Assembly (NCBI GenBank): GCA_905250025.1
Contig: CAJNOJ010000162.1
Location: 124,001-188,000, forward strand
Reading direction: 5' to 3'
DNA: 64,000 nucleotides
DNA from: Adineta ricciae
Lineage: Eukaryota > Rotifera > Eurotatoria > Adinetida > Adinetidae
The notes under the pieces were generated by a model. The model saw only the letters and a program-made list of their open reading frames with translations. It was not told the origin of the DNA and searched no databases. Positions 1-10,660 of the stretch are shown here, in pieces; the stretch's first letter is position 1, and each line of letters starts with the position of its first letter. The translations under genes were made by a program, and so were the position numbers.

Positions 1-1653
1 TCAACTGCTGTCCGTCTACGACAACTCCAAGGCATCGAATTAACGAAACATCCAGGTAACAAAATCCACTGCATGTCCTCAATTCTATCTTCTTCTTCAG
101 ATTATCACTTTGTTTGTGCAACACTGAAGCATATCAAAGATCTAGCAGCAACATTTGGAAATGATTGCGTGTTTTATCTTATTCAAGATAACAAAGCATC
201 TGTACGAATCGGTCGACCAGCAGCAAGAGGGCAATCGCCGTTAATCTTGCATTTAGATTATCAGATGAGCACAGCTAATTCAACACCAATACCGAACACA
301 GTTCCGCATCAATTAAAACCCACGTATGTATGCATAAGAACTTTCGCTCAAGTTGAATTTTCTTGTCTAGAGTTTACGCTTCTTGTATTATTGATGAAGT
401 CGGTGTTGTCACCGATGCTGGTCCAACTTATGTATCAATTCGTTCAGCTAAACATGATCGAATGAGTATCGATTGTGAAGAAGTCGATTTCGAACAGGTC
501 GTCAAACTGAAAGAATTCGAAAAAACAGCTCGAAATCATATTGGTGAAGTGAAACCAATTATCATCATGAACGTGGACAATATTGATCCGATGAATTACA
601 CACGTTTTTCCCGAACTCTTTATTCGTCAATACAGAAGTTCAAAAAGTACAACTTAGATGTATTCATCCTTGTTACACAAACACCAGGTCAAGCGATATT
701 CGCTAGTTGTGAACGACGTTTAGCACTTCTATCGCATGATTTATCAGGTTTAGTTTTACCGCACAACCATTACGGTACACATTTGAATATTAGCGGTATA
801 ACAGTCGATGCTGAACTGGAAAAGTTGAACTTTAAACGAACCGGTGAAGTTCTTGCTGAAATTTGGAATATGAATATGATCGACCGACATTCTGTAGTCG
901 CAGAATATGTGGATCCACCATCAACAGCGGATGATATGGTTCGATTTATTGATGCACAATTCACTCTAGATTGCATAATTAATCAGTATGTTTTACCCAG
1001 AGAAGAAGTTTTGTACTTTTTTTCCCTGTCTCTTAAAGGATCTGTGATGACGACGAAGAAGTTCCACTACATCAACGTATTACACGTTTGCGACCAGTTT
1101 TTTATCCTGAGACAATTGCAGATGTCAAACCTAATCCAGTCTACGATATTGACGAGTAAGTTCCATTGACGATATGTGAAATTGTATTGATAGTTGGCTT
1201 TATTTAGGTATTGGTGTGCCACGCATGTTTTTCAAACGCAATATACGATTCAAATCATTCGTTGTACCAAACCAGAATGTTGTGGACCATGGCGTTCGAA
1301 TTACATTCAAGTATTTCCTCATCGATTTCTTCCACCGCCTGTACCATTTCATCGTTCGTCACGTGGCGTTCGTTTAGCTGGAATCGAAACATCGGTTGCT
1401 GATCAAAACTGTACATCACCTTACTACGGAACGTTATTTCAACGTATACAATTTCACGGTATCGTTGTCCGAGGGACAGAGAAACCTCTCTTACCATTCG
1501 ATGCTTTCTGCCCATCGATTCAAACTAAACTTCAATCGCGTACGTGTACGATTTGCAAACAATACATTCCGTCAGTAATACGTTTACGCAATCATTATCG
1601 TGTACATCAACAACGTTACGGATTGAAGTATACAGATTTGAAGAGTAAAGATG
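1..1653 (+). CDS. DDE-transposase-like protein, partial copy (3' part, broken at N)
   Basis: Near-identical partial copy of the complete gene at 56584-59783. Exons 1-55, 101-323, 371-985, 1039-1155 and 1208-1653 are separated by introns of 45, 47, 53 and 52 nt, the same lengths and positions as in the full copy, and the frame stays open throughout. It carries the same acidic motifs (QDNKA, MNVDN, CERRL) and the C2H2 finger (CTIC ... HYRVH). The 5' end lies left of the window. The 3' end is cut by the ambiguous base at 1654, after which the sequence no longer matches the other copy. The break is therefore an assembly join, not a natural truncation. The transposase assignment is inferred; see the full copy. 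Confidence 0.8.
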
Positions 1654-1654
1654 N
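1654..1654. other. Ambiguous base N marking an assembly join
   Basis: A single N sits exactly where similarity to the copy at 56584-59783 stops and an unrelated minus-strand gene begins. A one-base N at such a switch is typical of a scaffold join of unknown gap length. Order and distance across this point should not be trusted. Confidence 0.85.
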
Positions 1655-2568
1655 TGACAATGTATACGAATGGTTTGTAAGCAATCACTGCCGATATAGT
1701 CCATCGTTTCTTCAGCACTGAATAGAGAAGGAGAAGATTTACATATTATATAAGTATAAGTATAAAATGAACATGTTTTGAGGAAAAATAACATTTTTCT
1801 GGTGAGGACAGATGGTTCGATATGTGCTTGATGAAACTCGATTAGGTAAAGTTTGTACTGTTTGTTCATGACATAGGTATCCAGAATATGCTGACCAATC
1901 TGATTAACTATTGAAATGGCTCGATATTCGGGATTTTCGAAGAGAAAATAAGAATGATTATTGAGAATGAGACTGATAATGTCTAGGTAAGGATCATCAT
2001 CGTCGTCACTTCGATCGATTCGATTGAATATTTCCGTAATTTGAGTGGTAGAAAGAGAAAATATCAGTGACACTCTGGCATCAATATCTTCAATGGTCAG
2101 ATTGAAAACCAGCAGTTGGTCAAACTTTGCGAGTGCTCTGAAGAACTGTTGATAGGAATGATCGTAAATCCATGAGAGTGAGTCTTTACATAGCAATTTC
2201 CATGACCATAGATGTAAACGAAGTAATGCTTCAAATGATTGAGAAAGAAATGCAGATAGTGTTTCAACTGTTTGTAATTGAAGCAATTGCGTGATTTGAT
2301 GGATGGCATCTGTCGAAATTGACGGTAAATCAAGTGTTGCAACAAGTTGTTCAAAATTATTATCCATAAAACCTTCTTTTATCTTTGATATGCGATGATA
2401 CAACTGATTTTTTAGGCGATGGAAACAAATCCTTAAAGATTAATTTTAATGATATTCAGGATAAAGTACCATAATATTCCAATGTTGATTTAGGATTTCG
2501 AAGGAAAATGTCAGATCTACATATAAATTGTTGTGTTCTTGCGATTTTGTCTTTAATTTATTCCAAGA
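1655..2568 (-). CDS. Unrecognised protein, internal fragment of a multi-exon gene
   Basis: Minus-strand coding exons at 2470-2568, 1773-2403 and 1655-1717 join in frame through GT-AG introns of 66 nt (2404-2469) and 55 nt (1718-1772). The product is leucine-rich and probably helical, with an acidic run SDDDDDPY in the middle. I do not recognise the family. If an internal Met at 2367 is used the gene could start there, but the open, protein-like exon upstream argues for a longer protein. The 3' end is lost at the N. Upstream, 2569-2760 also looks coding (RVIFFTGKDQF) but its frame does not join cleanly, so the gene may be damaged. Confidence 0.5.
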
Positions 2569-3667
2569 CTAATCCATTCATTCGATATGTCTCATGTAAG
2601 ATAGTTTGTTCACTATTGCTGTGAATCATGCGAGAGTGAAACGTGGTTAAAAGTATTAGTTTTATCAAATATTGTCTCAAATTGATCTTTCCCTGTGAAA
2701 AAGATCACTCTGTAGTTGTTATTCACCTGACAATTGCATTCAAATAAAGTTCAACCATCGGTCATGCATATTGTAGGATTTGTTTACCGTTATGTCATCA
2801 TTTGAAAGCTGTACGAATAACGAAAGGGAAAGATATATACTCTTTAATGGTTTGAAATGTGTGAATAGAAAATGCAATTTTCAGATATTTCAAACAATAA
2901 TCAGATCAACTTGAACTATTTTCACTATTAATAAATGCTCAAAGTGATTCGTCTATCAAAATTAAAAATACTTCATGAATCCTTTGAACCGAACAAATGA
3001 CTCAATAAAAATGATGTTTATTCGATTAAATGAATAGATATGTTCGACAAAACAACTCAGCATTGCTAGAATTGATAATCATGTTTGTAATGCGGGTTGC
3101 ACCTGAATTTCGGTCATCACTCGTTACTTTGTCAGAACGTAAACAATCAATATTTAAAGTTTAGTCAGACAACTCGGCTCGTCAGCAGTGATACGTCTGA
3201 ATAGATTGAATAAAAGATTTGTTTAATCGAGGCGCGGGAGTAACTGAACATTGATCAGATCAGAATGGGCTCTGATCACGCACGGCGACGGACACGAAAC
3301 GGTTCTTTAATTACATAGCTTAACTTCGCAAATGTGAAATAAGACTTTCATAAGAGACTAACAGGTAAAAGACAACCGTAGCGGAGAAACGATTTATCTA
3401 TCGTGTCACGAGAGTTCTTCATATGACAAATAATAGAAAGACAAAATTCTATGTCCGTAAAACCATTGATCCACTTTGAAAATATCAGGTCACTAACATA
3501 GATGAGTACTGTCTAATGCGTTACAAATATGGATGCATTTTAGTTTAGTTTTGCTGCTATAGAAGAACAACCCAGTTCTTTGCGGAAGTCATTGCATTAT
3601 TTGCATTTGGGAAAAATAAGTCTCCGACATATTTATTTAATCATGGTGCGATTGTCAGCGTAAATAA
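2569..3667. other. Non-coding or degraded stretch
   Basis: About 1.1 kb. The first 190 bases hold minus-strand coding-like sequence with a frame break, probably the damaged 5' continuation of the preceding gene. The rest is AT-rich with no exon chain I could build. A small inverted repeat (TGATCAG ... CTGATCA) occurs near 3255-3275. Confidence 0.5.
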
Positions 3668-5136
3668 TCAAAAAAAAAATTCAAAATACATAATACAACC
3701 GGTTTCAACCTTGCTCAAGGGTCTCATCAGGCGACTTTTACAAAGAACAACAAAAAGCATATCACGACCGGCTCTCCGGCCCCAATCATACTTGTTTTCA
3801 GACAATATTGTCAATGTGCTACCGAGAAATTGTTTTTCGTCAATCGACTGCAGTTTAATTAGCCAAAACTCGTTTTTCTGATTATCTGACTGCATATTAT
3901 TGCACTCGATGGAACCTTTATTGATTCTTTCCACGTTCTGTATAGAGACAATGGTACCCGGCGAGATAATTAATTCGTTTTCCTCGCTGCTATTCGTAAT
4001 ATAACCATAGGGTCGCGTTACATGTGACGTGTCCAATTCTACTACAAATACAACATTCACAATATCAGCATCGACTGTATTAGTTTTCAGATATAGATAA
4101 GCCACTTCTAAATTGAAAGTTGTTGAGAAAAAGCTATTAATAAAGCTTGCTTGCCCAATATTTTCAATAAAATTCCGCAATTCATTTCGACAAACTTGCT
4201 GACCACGATATACTGTTAATGTCATATGATTTTCGTCAGCGGGTCTCTGTCGTTCGTATATTTCATCGAGTTGCTGATAGAGTTCGATCATAAAGTGGCG
4301 AAGAATATGTATATCAGCGATATTTTTTACTCGAAGAGCTCTGTTTACGACTTGTGAGATGCCAGAATCATCTCGGTACCACTCCACTGCGCATTTCGAA
4401 GAATACAGCGTAAAAAGCGATTCCAAATCTCGGAAATGGTCCCTATACAGATAATAGTACAATGCTCGGCACATTGTTGTTTTTGACTGGTGATCGGGTT
4501 GCGTACGAAACAAGAGATTGAGTAAAAGCAAATGAGTCCTTAATCGATGAGTGTTGTTATGATATCGCTCGACTACGAGATGCTTTGGCCGTCGCTCCCA
4601 GTGAAGTTTTTTGAAACAGTTGTAAGATTTCAAGTGATCAGCATCTAAATGTACGCTCCCAAAGGGTGTAGATATAACTACTACAAGTAAAGAAATAGCA
4701 GTATGTCAAACTGATGAAATCTCGAAAGTTGTGAAATTTAAATACCGTATTCCTTTCCTAGAATCCATTTCGAACGTTGTAGTGCTACTTTAGATAACGA
4801 CTTTTCCGAATCAATGGATTGTTGAATGTCTGTAGTCGATGCCAAGGTTTTACCTAGGACAACAGCAAGAACCTTCCAAATTCCGAAGTGTGAGTTTGCC
4901 ATGGATATTCTAGAAGATACTTTTTGGCAGTTTATGAAATCCCATTGCTCATAGAGCTTGATTTTCCATTCGAACGGTCCGTCAAGTAATATTAGTGCTT
5001 TTTCTTTCTGATTTTCTCGTTGATATTTTTCAACAAGCTCGTAGTAATTAGACGCTAGGAAAGATTGAAATAAAAATACTTCTAAAATCAAGACGACATA
5101 AAGAGTCGCACGTACCTGTAACAAGTACAGCATCAT
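3668..5136 (-). CDS. Secreted or membrane ADP-ribosyltransferase (R-S-E type)
   Basis: Two exons (4746-5136 and 3668-4680) join in frame across a 65-nt intron (4681-4745, GTATTT...TTGTAG), giving 467 aa. The N-terminus is hydrophobic (roughly residues 1-29), consistent with a signal peptide or anchor. The C-terminal half has the arginine-specific mono-ADP-ribosyltransferase triad: R in TVYRGQQ, the S-T motif in INSFFSTT, and E-x-E in EENELIISPG. The known reaction is transfer of ADP-ribose from NAD+ to protein arginine. The N-terminal ~150 residues do not match the N-terminal domain of the ART-TPR paralogues in this window, and no TPRs are seen. The start is uncertain because a possible donor (CAG/GTACGT) lies 21 nt after the first ATG. 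NAD-binding residues appear intact. Confidence 0.75.
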
Positions 5137-5661
5137 TTTTCTTTGACATTTTGTGAATTTACAGAGTAAGACAGCGCTGATTGTATTGATCTGCCATCTG
5201 AAATATCGAAATACATTATCTACTAAGCAGTATACACAAGTTTATAAAGAGATTTTGTTTGTGATAAGGATGACCAGAAGAACTGTCAACAACTAATAGA
5301 AAAGCCGACAAGAGAACATTTCTTTATATAGTCTGTATGTTGGTTTTTACCGTTTATTTTGCCAGTCGAAGAACGAAAAAAGCCCAAACGAAAGGTTCGT
5401 TTGGTTATCACGGTAAATGAATAACGATCGTAAATGCGTCGCAAGAAAACGACTAATTACCTTTTACTCTTTCATTATCCAACAACAAACGATATATTTA
5501 TCACAGGTTTGGGTCAATATTTACTTTGATAGAAAATGTTGGCAAGTACCAAATAATTCATCAACAATTTCTTCCAACAAAAAAACAAAACTTCCGAGTG
5601 TATGGATGATGGTAGAACTGTTCAGTTACAATTTTATCTTCACGTGCGTCTTATATTTTCA
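5137..5661. other. Intergenic, no gene seen
   Basis: About 525 bases of AT-rich sequence upstream of the minus-strand ART gene. One short plus-strand open stretch (5417-5665) has no family resemblance and no splice context, so I treat it as chance. Confidence 0.5.
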
Positions 5662-5875
5662 CTAATAGCTGTATGTTAGTTTCTCAAAGATATTGCCAAT
5701 TTGTGCATTGACATCGAAGTTCTCGAGCAAGCATTTAGTTTCGTATGCAGCTGCATTCATGTTAATAAATCCCAAGCAAAATGGAATCAAATCATAATTT
5801 AATCTTTGGTTCCATCGTCTGAAGAGTTCAAGAAATAGTGTTATATATTCCGTATATATAGGATGTTGAAGGCGC
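5662..5875 (-). CDS. Orphan 3'-terminal exon, unrecognised
   Basis: Read on the minus strand, a canonical acceptor (TTTTCAG at 5876-5882) is followed by 70 in-frame codons ending in TAG (5662-5664). The composition is protein-like, with motifs FRRWNQRL, DLIPFCLG and NIFEKL. The exon needs an upstream donor in phase 2, and I could not find one: the nearest donor, at 5938, leaves a stop in the required phase. It may be the end of a decayed gene whose earlier exons lie in 5940-6280, or a retained fragment. Confidence 0.35.
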
Positions 5876-6286
5876 CTGAAAAGGTGCGAAACATAGTGGA
5901 AACAAACTGTCGGTATTAAGAAAATTTTGTGCTATGTACTAAGTCGACTAGCATTTCTTTCAGAAAATGTTACATATGACACATTCATCTTTAGCTTACA
6001 AAAGACGAAGCTGCTTGTCATCATCATCGATCCAAGACGACACCGAAAATATAATTATCGGTAGAAGAAAAACTCACTCTCGTATATCCAAATTCTGTGT
6101 AGTTTTATGAGCTATTCGAGAATGGTTATTGGATATGAATTATCCAGTAACGAAGATTCTGAACACACTTCTTTACGACAGACTTTGGAGCACAGTGAAG
6201 AAGAAATGGAAACTGATGATTAATATAGAAAAAACTCTTTTTTGTAATTATGAAAACAAATGTTTCGCATAGATATTCCATTCTAT
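5876..6286. other. Intergenic or decayed gene remnant
   Basis: No complete exon chain found. Possible decayed upstream exons of the orphan exon at 5662-5875 cannot be excluded. Confidence 0.35.
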
Positions 6287-7556
6287 TTATTGAAAACAAC
6301 AGCGGTGACAAAAACGTTTGTGACATGCTTTACATTCGTACAATTTTCTAGTATGTTTCGAACAGCGAGAGCATCTGGATCGGAAAGGCTCACAATGATG
6401 TGTGCAGTTATGAAAAACACGTTCAAAACCATGGCAGTGATTACCAGCATGATTGCCATTGCAATGATTCTGACATAGAGTTCGCTGGTACATTGTGAAG
6501 TAGGCATAGGGGTCGTCTGGAATTGGACACTGGAAATGTTTGGGTGGCGGCGTCGATTTCTGTTTAGGCGTTTCGTTTGGTTGTGAAGTAGGTGTGGGTG
6601 GCGGCGTAGGTTCTCGAGGAGCTAAAACGATACATAAACTATACGATAATAAAATAATACGTTTAGTTACCGTTCTCCTTCGGTGAGAGATGTACAAACA
6701 CGTGACCATCTCCATCATTGACAATTTCTTGACTTTTATTTACTTTCCACCCAGGCCACATTAAGACATCCTTTGCCGGTTGAGTAGGATCTGTTCCCTT
6801 CTTCGGGGAATAATTTGAAACGTCCTTGCCACCTACAGATGAGTATCCCGCAAGTATTTTTTTCCCATTGGATCCATCATCCAGATCATTTAGTACTTGA
6901 CTTTTCGATGGTGTCGCCAAACCCATACAAGTATACAAATCCAATGAATCTTCTTCTAACTTTCCCATTACGTCTTTATCGTAGGGCATACCCTGCCAGA
7001 TTTCCGCATGCACATCGGGTAATTTATCCAAGCCATTCTTCAGTAATCTCAAATATTTAAACCAGGGTTTCATCTGTTTTCGCTGGTTGGAATCCCATGC
7101 TCTCTGTAGGTAACTACGGACACTGTCGTCGTTTCCAACGACCAGATATAAGTAGAGAGCAGCAGATTCATCATGAGTAAGATCATGTTGTGATGGAAAA
7201 TGACAATTGGACTTCGCTTCTTGAATTTGCCCATCGAGATTGGGAATATGTTCCTCGAACCGTTCAAGAGCCTCCTCAAGTGAGCAGAGAGGTTTTTTCT
7301 CGTAACCTTTGATAAGTAACGAAGGATCTTCTGTGCTGATGCCGATTTTATTATATCGAGGTGGAGGACGCTGCTTCTTCGGTGATGGTTCAGGCGTTTT
7401 GTGTTTTTCCTCATCTTCACTTTCGCTCGATGATGGATCGGGTGTTGGTTCCCGTGGTGTCTTTGGTTGAATTTCGGGTGATGTGGGTACTCCGTCAAAA
7501 TCTTTCGTAGTAGGAGCAATGGGTGCACTTTTACAACCACAGCAGTTGCTACCCAT
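6287..7556 (-). CDS. Degenerate ADP-ribosyltransferase-fold protein, myristoylated, Cys/His-rich tail
   Basis: Two exons (6671-7556, 6287-6621) joined across a 49-nt intron (6622-6670) give 406 aa. The N-terminus MGSNCCGC fits N-myristoylation plus palmitoylation, so membrane anchoring is likely. Residues ~15-65 are a Pro/Ser/Glu-rich linker. Residues ~80-290 follow the layout of rotifer ART proteins (HDESAALYLYL, PWFKYLRLLKNGLDKLP, then the strand before the late E-x-E). However, the arginine position reads EIWQGMPYD (Q instead of R), no S-T-S motif is evident, and the E-x-E site reads AKDVLMWPG. Catalysis is therefore unlikely. A second proline-rich linker leads to ~70 residues dense in Cys and His (CKACHKRFCHRCC), probably zinc-binding. 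I infer a non-enzymatic, membrane-tethered ART-fold protein. Confidence 0.7.
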
Positions 7557-9227
7557 CTATGTTACAATAAGAAAAAAACAAAGAGATCAGTGAATGCTTG
7601 TTAGTGATGTTATCGTGACGCTATGAAAGTGTTGGAAAGTGCGCAAAAAATCAATGACTGGCGTATTTGATCAGAACAAAATGATCTTCAGATACCCGTT
7701 CTGACGACAAAATCATGTTGGAAATTTATGCTAGTAACGTCGCTCACCCAGACACACAGAGATTATCATTCTCCACCTAATCAAAAGAAATTCGGAATCA
7801 GAACACAGGGAGCACATGTAGGAAGAATCGCTTGGAAACATTGACGCAAAGTAAATATTTTGTTACATATGTGTTACAGTAGACATACATCTAATAATTC
7901 CATTTTGTTTATTCATCGGTTTTTACCAGTGCTCGTTGCTGTAGTATTTTTTTTCAATAGATTGTCCCACAGGGAAGCAACGATTCTTTCGCTGAAAAAA
8001 GCATCGTTCGATAAAACTATTAACTGCTTCTACTTCTCTCCGATCGAATCATTCTGCTGTTATGGTGAATTCTGATTACACATTTTTTGTTGATTGAAGG
8101 TAAAAAGCATCTCAGAAGCATTCGGCCTTCTGTCACTAAAATAAAGAGAGCGTGTGTACCTGTCAACATTCTTTTGGCAAATGCGCATAAGATTTGGTCA
8201 TGCACTATCAAATCAAAATCTAAAAAATCGTTAGTTAGAATAGTTCATAAAGGTTTTCTTAGTTGTCTTAATTTTATATTTTGAAAAAGCAAAACTATTT
8301 TCTTTCAATAAAGACAGTTTCCATCACGTTTCCGTGGTTGCGTATGAATACAGGTAAGAATTGTGTCTGAAATAGTATAGATAGTGACGATTATTAAGAA
8401 GTCACGCTTGTTCAATTCAATTCAGTTTACGCCTAACTATTCTCTTCTTCTTTTTCAATGCTGTATAGACCTCGTGTAAACGATAACCACAGATGTTTGT
8501 ATTTTTCTTCTATTCTTTTCTTCCGACAAGAGAGAAACGTTTTGTAGATAAGTCGTATTTCGCCACGAAGTCACCTAACTTTATCATTACAAAATATGTC
8601 GTCGGTTGACTTCAAGGATTTTTCTCTGTTGTATTTATTTCTATATTACATGGCGTAGGTGAATCGTATGTGGAATATAATGGTTCGTTGTTGACACACA
8701 TACTGTTATAATAGAAGAACAAAGAAATAAAAATAGACGTAAGATGTCAAGCAAACGAAAAATACAAAATGTAACGACTATTCAACATACAATATCTCGC
8801 AATAACGACACTATTGATTTCATAACCGATCTTTAGTAAATAGTAGACATTAGTTATGCATCAATGAAATTTACACATGGTAGCGTCTGTGAGAAACTCT
8901 CGAGTGAACTCATCCAATGACATTGATTATTAAAGGATTCAAATAATCGAACAAGGTTTAACATGGTCCTTCTATTTATTTATATTCTTTTCTTTCTAAG
9001 TATATATCATTTTCAAGTGCCATCGTCAAACATTCTTTTTTGCCTACGTATCCCTGTGTGGTTTTACACATCGTTCGCCTACCGAAGTTATCTTATTGTT
9101 TGAATAAGCTTGCAAGGTTCTGTCGGGGATGTCTATCACCCCCTGTTTTGTTTACGTGAATGCCAAATGAAAGCGGGCAAAAATCTTATCAAATGCGGGT
9201 TTTTTCAAAGATTACGAGGCGGCTGCA
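7557..9227. other. Long intergenic stretch, no gene seen
   Basis: About 1.7 kb between a minus-strand and a plus-strand gene, so it contains two divergent promoters. Short open stretches at 7860-8284 on both strands are not protein-like and lack splice context. No RNA gene recognised. Confidence 0.5.
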
Positions 9228-9234
9228 TATAAAA
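9228..9234 (+). promoter_or_regulatory. TATA box of the B-box gene
   Basis: TATAAAA 47 bases upstream of the ATG at 9281, in an otherwise GC-richer patch. The spacing fits a transcription start near 9258 and a very short 5' leader. Confidence 0.5.
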
Positions 9235-9280
9235 TCTAAGTGTTCGACTCCGAAACCATTTTTCACCAACAACTTCAATC

Positions 9281-10402
9281 ATGCCAACACCCGTTGTCGA
9301 CTCTAACTGCTGTGCTTTCTTTGAACCACCTAGTGATTATGGCTGTTCACAATGCGACAATCAAATGGGCATCTTCACGTGCCATGGTTGCTGCAAGGCC
9401 TTCTGTCCACAACATGCTGTCGAGCATCGAGCCCCACTGAAAGTTAGATTAGATAATATTATTGTTGAAAATCAAAAATTGGATACTCATATCGAGACTG
9501 AAAAGCATTCAGATGAATACATTAAATTAAAACAAGAGATCGATGATTGGGAAGAAAAATCCATCGAAAAAATCAAACAAGCAGCGGCTGAAGCTAGACA
9601 GAAGCTGTCGGATATTGACAGCGGCTACGGAAACAGTCAGATCAGGAGAATTAACGATTGTCGTGAGGTCCTGACGGCTCGATTGAAAAAAGCTGAAGCT
9701 AACGACGATTATCATGAACAACATCTCACCTACTGGGAACAATTTCTCGAAGATTTGCGTCAAAATTATATTCGTCTACAATCAAACTTTGTTCGAATTG
9801 AATTCTGCACTCGGCCATTCATTGCAAAGCTTCTCGTCGTTGAAAACGCAGTGGCGACTCGTTTCACCAAATGGTGCTACTACCAAAAAGATTGTGTGCA
9901 AACCACTGCTCTCCGACAATCACAATACTTTCAAGAAGAAAACTGTTCGGAGACACTTTACATCAGTCCATGTGGACAAGCTACTGAAGTCTATCAACCT
10001 CTACCAAAACCTGCAATTCAATCACCCGTTGAAGTTCTCGACTCGAACTATGCTGGTGCGCTTCAAACTGGTGAATATCGATTTTGCTTGACCAAGGATT
10101 GTCGATTCATTGGTATTATATCGAAGAATGTTAGCCAAAAGAAAACACCATTGAATACCCCATCTGTCTTTGGTTGGAGTACAACAGAAGATGCGATTTA
10201 TCGTGACGGTTACCGTCAATTCGGTCCACCGAATGATCTTCAGCCTGGTGATACAGTTTCCTTGTTAATTTCCAGTGAGCAACAATTGATTCGGCTGATA
10301 AACTTGACACGAAAACGCACACATGAGTTACACATCGATCTAAACAAATGCCCATTACCCTGGCAACTCAAGATTGCCTTCACATCAGATAACTATGAAT
10401 AA
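9281..10402 (+). CDS. TRIM-like protein: B-box-type zinc finger, coiled coil, SPRY-like domain
   Basis: Single exon, 373 aa. Residues ~25-52 form a Cys/His zinc-binding module (CSQC ... CHGCC ... FCPQHAVEH) like the divergent B-boxes of rotifer TRIM/NHL proteins. Residues ~55-165 are charged and heptad-like (KQEIDDWEEKSIEKIKQ), predicted coiled coil. Residues ~245-370 resemble SPRY/B30.2: a GALQTGEYRF strand, a VFGWSTTED motif, LQPGDTVSLLIS and a PLPWQLKIAF end. No RING finger is present, so ubiquitin ligase activity is not indicated; a recognition or scaffold role is more likely. The start is set by the first ATG after a TATA box, with the zinc module immediately downstream. AATAAA overlaps the stop codon. 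Confidence 0.7.
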   Translation: MPTPVVDSNCCAFFEPPSDYGCSQCDNQMGIFTCHGCCKAFCPQHAVEHRAPLKVRLDNIIVENQKLDTHIETEKHSDEYIKLKQEIDDWEEKSIEKIKQAAAEARQKLSDIDSGYGNSQIRRINDCREVLTARLKKAEANDDYHEQHLTYWEQFLEDLRQNYIRLQSNFVRIEFCTRPFIAKLLVVENAVATRFTKWCYYQKDCVQTTALRQSQYFQEENCSETLYISPCGQATEVYQPLPKPAIQSPVEVLDSNYAGALQTGEYRFCLTKDCRFIGIISKNVSQKKTPLNTPSVFGWSTTEDAIYRDGYRQFGPPNDLQPGDTVSLLISSEQQLIRLINLTRKRTHELHIDLNKCPLPWQLKIAFTSDNYE

Positions 10403-10660
10403 ACGTTTTCTTTTTGTTCTTTTCTTTTCTTGTCATGTAACCAATTAATCATCTAATTAGGAAACGAAAAGAGCTCTAACTACTATCGAAGCTGACGTTT
10501 ATTTTCACCGTCTAGTATTGAAAACTGTCTTTAACCATTCGAATCATTGTCACTGATAAGGACGGGACACCTAATTTCATTTCGTTTTTTTTATATCAAA
10601 AGGCGATAAACGCGAATTTCATTAGATTCTTTTCTTTTGTCATGTGCGCATATGATATTT

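Noticed and set aside
9240..9260. TGTTCGACTCC resembling a tRNA B-box
   Set aside because: No A-box at the right spacing and no cloverleaf; it is just downstream of a TATA box of a protein gene.
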